From assembly GCA_025997135.1 (NCBI GenBank), contig BNUE01000003.1, positions 1 to 42,039 on the forward strand: DNA of 42,039 nucleotides, in the 5' to 3' direction. Each line of letters starts with the position of its first letter. The first letter of the stretch is position 1. The notes below the pieces were generated by a model that saw nothing but the letters and a program-made list of their open reading frames with translations, searched no databases and had not been told where the DNA came from. Origin of the DNA: a candidate division SR1 bacterium. Lineage in GTDB: Bacteria > Patescibacteriota > Gracilibacteria > Absconditabacterales > Absconditicoccaceae. The position numbers and the translations under genes were made by a program. Shown piece by piece: positions 38,549-42,039 of the stretch.

Positions 38549-39012
38549 AGATTTTTAGCTGATTTTTAAATCAATCTTTCTCAAACTGGGGGTGTTTCAC
38601 CCCCCAGACCCCCAGACTTCATTTCTTTGTCTGGATACAAAGAAACGAAGCAAAGAAAAATCAAGAAATTTTAGCGAGCCTTTGGCGGTTATCGTGATGA
38701 AAGTGAGAATACGAAGCAAAACCGCAGCCTCCACACTCAATTGATTTAATTGGAGTTTCGCACAGCGGTGTTCGCTCAGTTTGGCTTGCTACTGAACAGA
38801 TTTACTACGGTTGGCTCTGTAAAATTTCTGTTGGCTGAGTGAAATATAGATGTTTAAAATAAATAATACTTGGTAAAAACTTATGTTTTTATGTTTTTTA
38901 GATATTTTCTTGGACAGCAATAATAATTTTCCCTGTTTTTTAGCTGATTTTTTGCATTTTTTAGGCTGTTTGAGTAAACTTTAAGTATGTTTTACTCTGT
39001 TTTTAGTGATTG
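38549..39012. other. Non-coding region with a GC-rich hairpin (464 nt)
   Basis: No convincing gene. TGGGGGTG-TTT-CACCCCCCA (38587-38606) forms a strong hairpin, followed by CAGACCCCCAGAC. The stretch 38600-38840 has a higher GC content than its surroundings and repeated elements such as ACAAAGAAACGAAGCAAAG, which may be remnants of a decayed gene or a palindromic repeat element. The part 38850-39010 is AT-rich and probably carries the promoter of the next gene, but no clear hexamer pair was seen. Confidence 0.5.
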
Positions 39013-41910
39013 ATGAAAAAGAACATAATTTGTGTCTTATCTTTGGCTCTTGGACTGCTATTTGCTGGAAGTTCTCTTGCAGTTGATTTGGTTCCGCCAG
39101 TGCCTTATGATAATCCTGATCCAGTAAAAGAGCCTGATAAGCGGTATTTTAACTATCGTCTGGAGAATTTTGCTCCAGAGAGTGAAGTGCTGATCAAGGA
39201 GTCTTTCTGAAATTCAGTGCATTTTGAGGATGAATATTTATGGGATTATAACTCATATAATTCGCATTCAGTCGGATTTTCTACTAATTTACCGACGATA
39301 GCAATCATTGAATATGGAGAAACTAGCAGTTATGGTAAGGCAACTTTACAGTCTGAGTCATATTATTATAATCATCTGCTCTATATCACGGGATTGGACG
39401 AGGGGAAAACATATCACTATCGTATTAAAGCACAAGATAACGACGGAAATCAGATTTCTTCTCCTGATTATTCTTTTACGACCAAGACTTTCACAACTGA
39501 AATCAAAGTGACGAATAACTGGCTAGAAACTCAGGCGACAGGTGTTTTGGGCGATGATAAACATATTGCGACTCATCAGATAACTAAGCCAGGAACTTAC
39601 GTTTTGGTAGAAGATATAACTTCAAATACGCTGGGAATGAATATCAAGACAAATGATGTGACGATAGATTTGAACTGATATACTCTGATCTATGATAACG
39701 GTACTCCGAAGGTAATCGCCAATGGGCGAGATGGATATGCGTATGCTGAAGAGGCGTCATTTGGAATTCGTGGTGGGCTGTGGAATTTTAAGAATCATAA
39801 AATCTTCAATGGGATAATTAAGCAAGGTAAAAATGGTGGAAAATGATTTATTTGAGTAGGTTTTCAGCCGATTTATGATTCAGCCAGCACAGAAGTCGCC
39901 TGAATTACCGCAGACTGGTACTGAGATAGCGTGTGAGGGATGAGCCTCGGGAACTGAGAATATCATCATAATGTATTGTATGACCGTGGAACTGTGGTAG
40001 ATGACAGACATCAGCAACACAAATCAATGTGAGTGGGTGCAAATGGAGTCACTTATTCCAATTCTCTCAGACGTTTTAGGCAATGCGGAATCGCAGGTGG
40101 AAAAGAGATTTATAATAACGAAACATACGCAGATAGTTACGTGACAAACAGTATAAATGTTCAAGGTTCTGAAGGGGTATCTATCCATGATAATAAAATC
40201 TTTGGAATGGGTTTTTTATCGATTGGAGTCTGGCTGGGTGTGAAAGATATTCACGTGGACAATAATTTCATCTATCAGAAATGCTATGCTCCGACTAGGA
40301 GATCCGCTGAATACAATAGAGATTCTGATGTGGCTGGGATGAGAGAGACGAACTGGTCTTCTGACTGGGACGATCAGCTGATTGAAAATAACACAATTAT
40401 CATCAAATGATACAACTGATGCAGTGAGGCAAAATGACTCTGGACCAGTGATAATGCTGAGAATGGCGAAGAATGAAGTATAGTTTATAAAAATAACATA
40501 ATAAAAGCTGAAGCAATGCCAGGTAATCACGCTTCCGATGGGTGAGGTTATTATCCAGGGAATGAATGATCTAGTTATCGCTGAAATGTAAACAACGCTT
40601 TCACTGCGATTACTGTCTGATGAGCTAGATGAGGCTGAGATGGGGGAGCTACCGTTTTGACCGAGAATGAACTGCCAAAGAGTCAGATTTTTATTTCTAA
40701 TCGTCTGATATGAAACGTGAATTTAGTGATTTTGTGAGAAGGCTATCATAATGGAGCTAGAGCCAGATTTTATGATAATACATTTGAAAAGATAGAGCAT
40801 GACTCTGAATATTATCGTCCAATTCGTCTATGATTTCGGTATCGAGATAGTTATGATAATAGGTTTATGGATAATCATCTGGCTGGATGAACGAGCGAAA
40901 AAGATATGATTCCTTATTTCTTCTGATCAAATGGAAAACTAGATGCCAGTTATGGAATGCAGAAAACGGCTGTCTTTGTAGATGAAAATGATCAGCCTCT
41001 GGTAAATAAGGAGATTCTGATGAGTTTTACAGGTTCTCGCTGGTGATATGATACTGCTCGTGAAACCTGGGCATCTCGCAATACGATTACCATTAAAAAT
41101 GAAAAAAATGAGGCTTATACTCAGGAAATTGATGTATATTTCGAAGATGAGATAATACGTGTAAAGACTGCTGCCAACTGAGATATTGCAGTGCCTGTAA
41201 GCTGCGATTCGCCAAATAGTATCCACTGAACATACGGCGACACCTCCATCTGTTATCCAAAGGTATGAATGAAATTATACTGGAAGATGGCAGATGTCAA
41301 AAGAGAAATTAAAATTCTGACCAACTCTGTCGGTATGGCTACTTTCGATCTGATAGAAATTCAGCATTTGAAGGATGGTCAATGATATGGAAAGTCTGCT
41401 GGAGCTTTGAGCTGGATTGATTTTGAGAATTTTTTGTGGACGGCGAAAAGCCCAAATCGCAAGTCGGAGGCTCTGGGGATAGATGATGTGAAAGAAACGA
41501 GTAAAATTATACTAACAGCTGATGGAACGGTCGATCCAGATCCAGACCCTGATCCAGATCCAGATCCAGAAGGTGCAAAAAGCTGATGTGTCACAGAAGA
41601 CCCTTCTAATACTGGATTTGCTTTTATGATAGATGGGAAGAAATGCCTGAAGGTGAATAATTGTGGACGATTCTGACTTGAATTAAAGCCAGTTCATGAA
41701 GTGGAAAACGCTCGTTTCCGTATTCAGTATTTTTATCCTGATGGAAATTCTAGTGTCATCTGGGGCAAAAAGTCGCTTTCCTGAACTTATTGGAACTTGG
41801 TGCCATATAATGGAATAGGTGAAAGAAAGCTGACTGCCCAATATGAAAGAGCTGATGGAGGGATGTTGAGTGAGAAAAAGGAATTGGCGATTGTCTGTGA
41901 AAATTTATAA
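39013..41910 (+). CDS. Large secreted protein with parallel beta-helix and poly-DP linker
   Basis: The 965-residue protein has a signal peptide (MKKNIICVLSLALGLLFAGS, cleavage after SLA), a fibronectin-III-like region (about 60-150: LYITGLDEGKTYHYRIKAQD), then from about 180 to 600 a right-handed beta-helix-like region: repeated short strands with N-N ladders such as IYNNETYADSYV, IHDNKIFGMGF, VDNNFIYQKC and IENNTIIIKG. Residues 841-852 are six Asp-Pro pairs, a rigid linker before a C-terminal domain of about 110 residues with four to five Cys. Beta-helix proteins often bind or cleave polysaccharides; no catalytic residues were identified. No sorting motif is visible at the C terminus. TGA glycines are frequent (for example at 39208). 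Confidence 0.8.
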
Positions 41911-42013
41911 GAGACTAATTTTCAAGCAAAATGCACCACAGAGGCAAACTCAGTAGATAAGAACTAGATTTCTCAATTTTGATACTTTTTAAACAAGTTT
42001 TCAGCACTTTCAT

Positions 42014-42037
42014 AACCTAGAATTTTTCTAGGTTTTT
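42014..42037 (+). terminator. Intrinsic terminator of the beta-helix gene
   Basis: AACCTAGAA (42014-42022) pairs perfectly with TTCTAGGTT (42026-42034) around TTT, running into a T-run at 42033-42037. It lies about 100 nt after the stop codon and points to the end of this transcription unit. Confidence 0.85.
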
Positions 42038-42039
42038 GA

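Noticed and set aside
38581..38640. tRNA gene or tRNA-like fold at the GC-rich hairpin
   Set aside because: No acceptor stem, T-loop or anticodon arm could be arranged; no tRNA or rRNA gene was seen anywhere in the window.
41379..41594. Minus-strand frame encoding a Gly-Ser repeat
   Set aside because: It is the complement of the Asp-Pro repeat in the secreted beta-helix protein, which has a signal peptide and a continuous long frame.
1..42039. UGA read as tryptophan (code 4)
   Set aside because: TGA sits at conserved glycine positions, and conserved tryptophans use TGG.

Overview
The window reads as a chromosome segment of a Patescibacteria (CPR) bacterium that translates UGA as glycine (genetic code 25), as in Absconditabacteria (SR1) and Gracilibacteria. 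In-frame TGA falls on invariant glycines: the P-loop of adenylate kinase, LGSGSTGN of a metallo-beta-lactamase protein, and the RuvC-I motifs of both Cas12 proteins. Genes end only in TAA or TAG. Shine-Dalgarno sequences are hard to find; several promoters have near-consensus -35/-10 boxes with 16-17 nt spacers. Coordinates below assume code 25, which joins pieces that the standard code would split.

Left half (1-23.3 kb), mostly housekeeping. A forward run holds a divergent pyruvate kinase, a stand-alone 5'-3' exonuclease, a PheT lacking its N-terminal half, RlmD/TrmA-type methyltransferase, a PQ-loop-like membrane protein and TruB. It is followed by a small membrane protein, an MBL-fold protein, FolD, a VanW-like protein, a large coiled-coil protein with a possible pre-toxin-like region, a DUF177 protein and a secreted protein. 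Next come the translation genes rpmH, a fused rpsF-rpsR and tsf on the minus strand, a cysteine-repeat surface protein, a sortase, adenylate kinase, an IMPACT/YigZ protein, two membrane proteins, a purine permease of the NCS2/AzgA type and an MBL-fold hydrolase.

Middle (23.3-37.1 kb), a type V CRISPR-Cas locus. A promoter followed by a boxB/boxA-like pair precedes a structured leader and an array of 12 identical 36-nt repeats with the Cas12a handle. The cas genes run convergently toward it from a promoter near 37.07 kb: canonical Cas12a (1314 aa), Ogt, a Fic protein, a second Cas12a-like effector (1099 aa) with a zinc-finger-like CPVC motif where Cas12a has its Nuc domain (Cas12a2-like), cas4, cas1 and cas2. 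A BrnT/CopG-type toxin-antitoxin pair sits between cas2 and the array. A 64-nt remnant of the ogt 5' end lies between the second effector and cas4, so the ogt-fic-effector block is flanked by direct repeats. The use of UGA for glycine is high in the second effector and low in ogt, fic, cas2 and the antitoxin, which suggests different residence times.

Right end (37.1-42.0 kb): a DUF2798-like membrane protein, a SAM methyltransferase, a 460-nt non-coding stretch and a 965-aa secreted beta-helix protein followed by a strong terminator.

How the parts could work together: Cas12a and the Cas12a2-like protein probably share crRNAs from one array, one giving DNA interference and the other a possible RNA-triggered collateral response. 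The functional part of this is inference from family knowledge.
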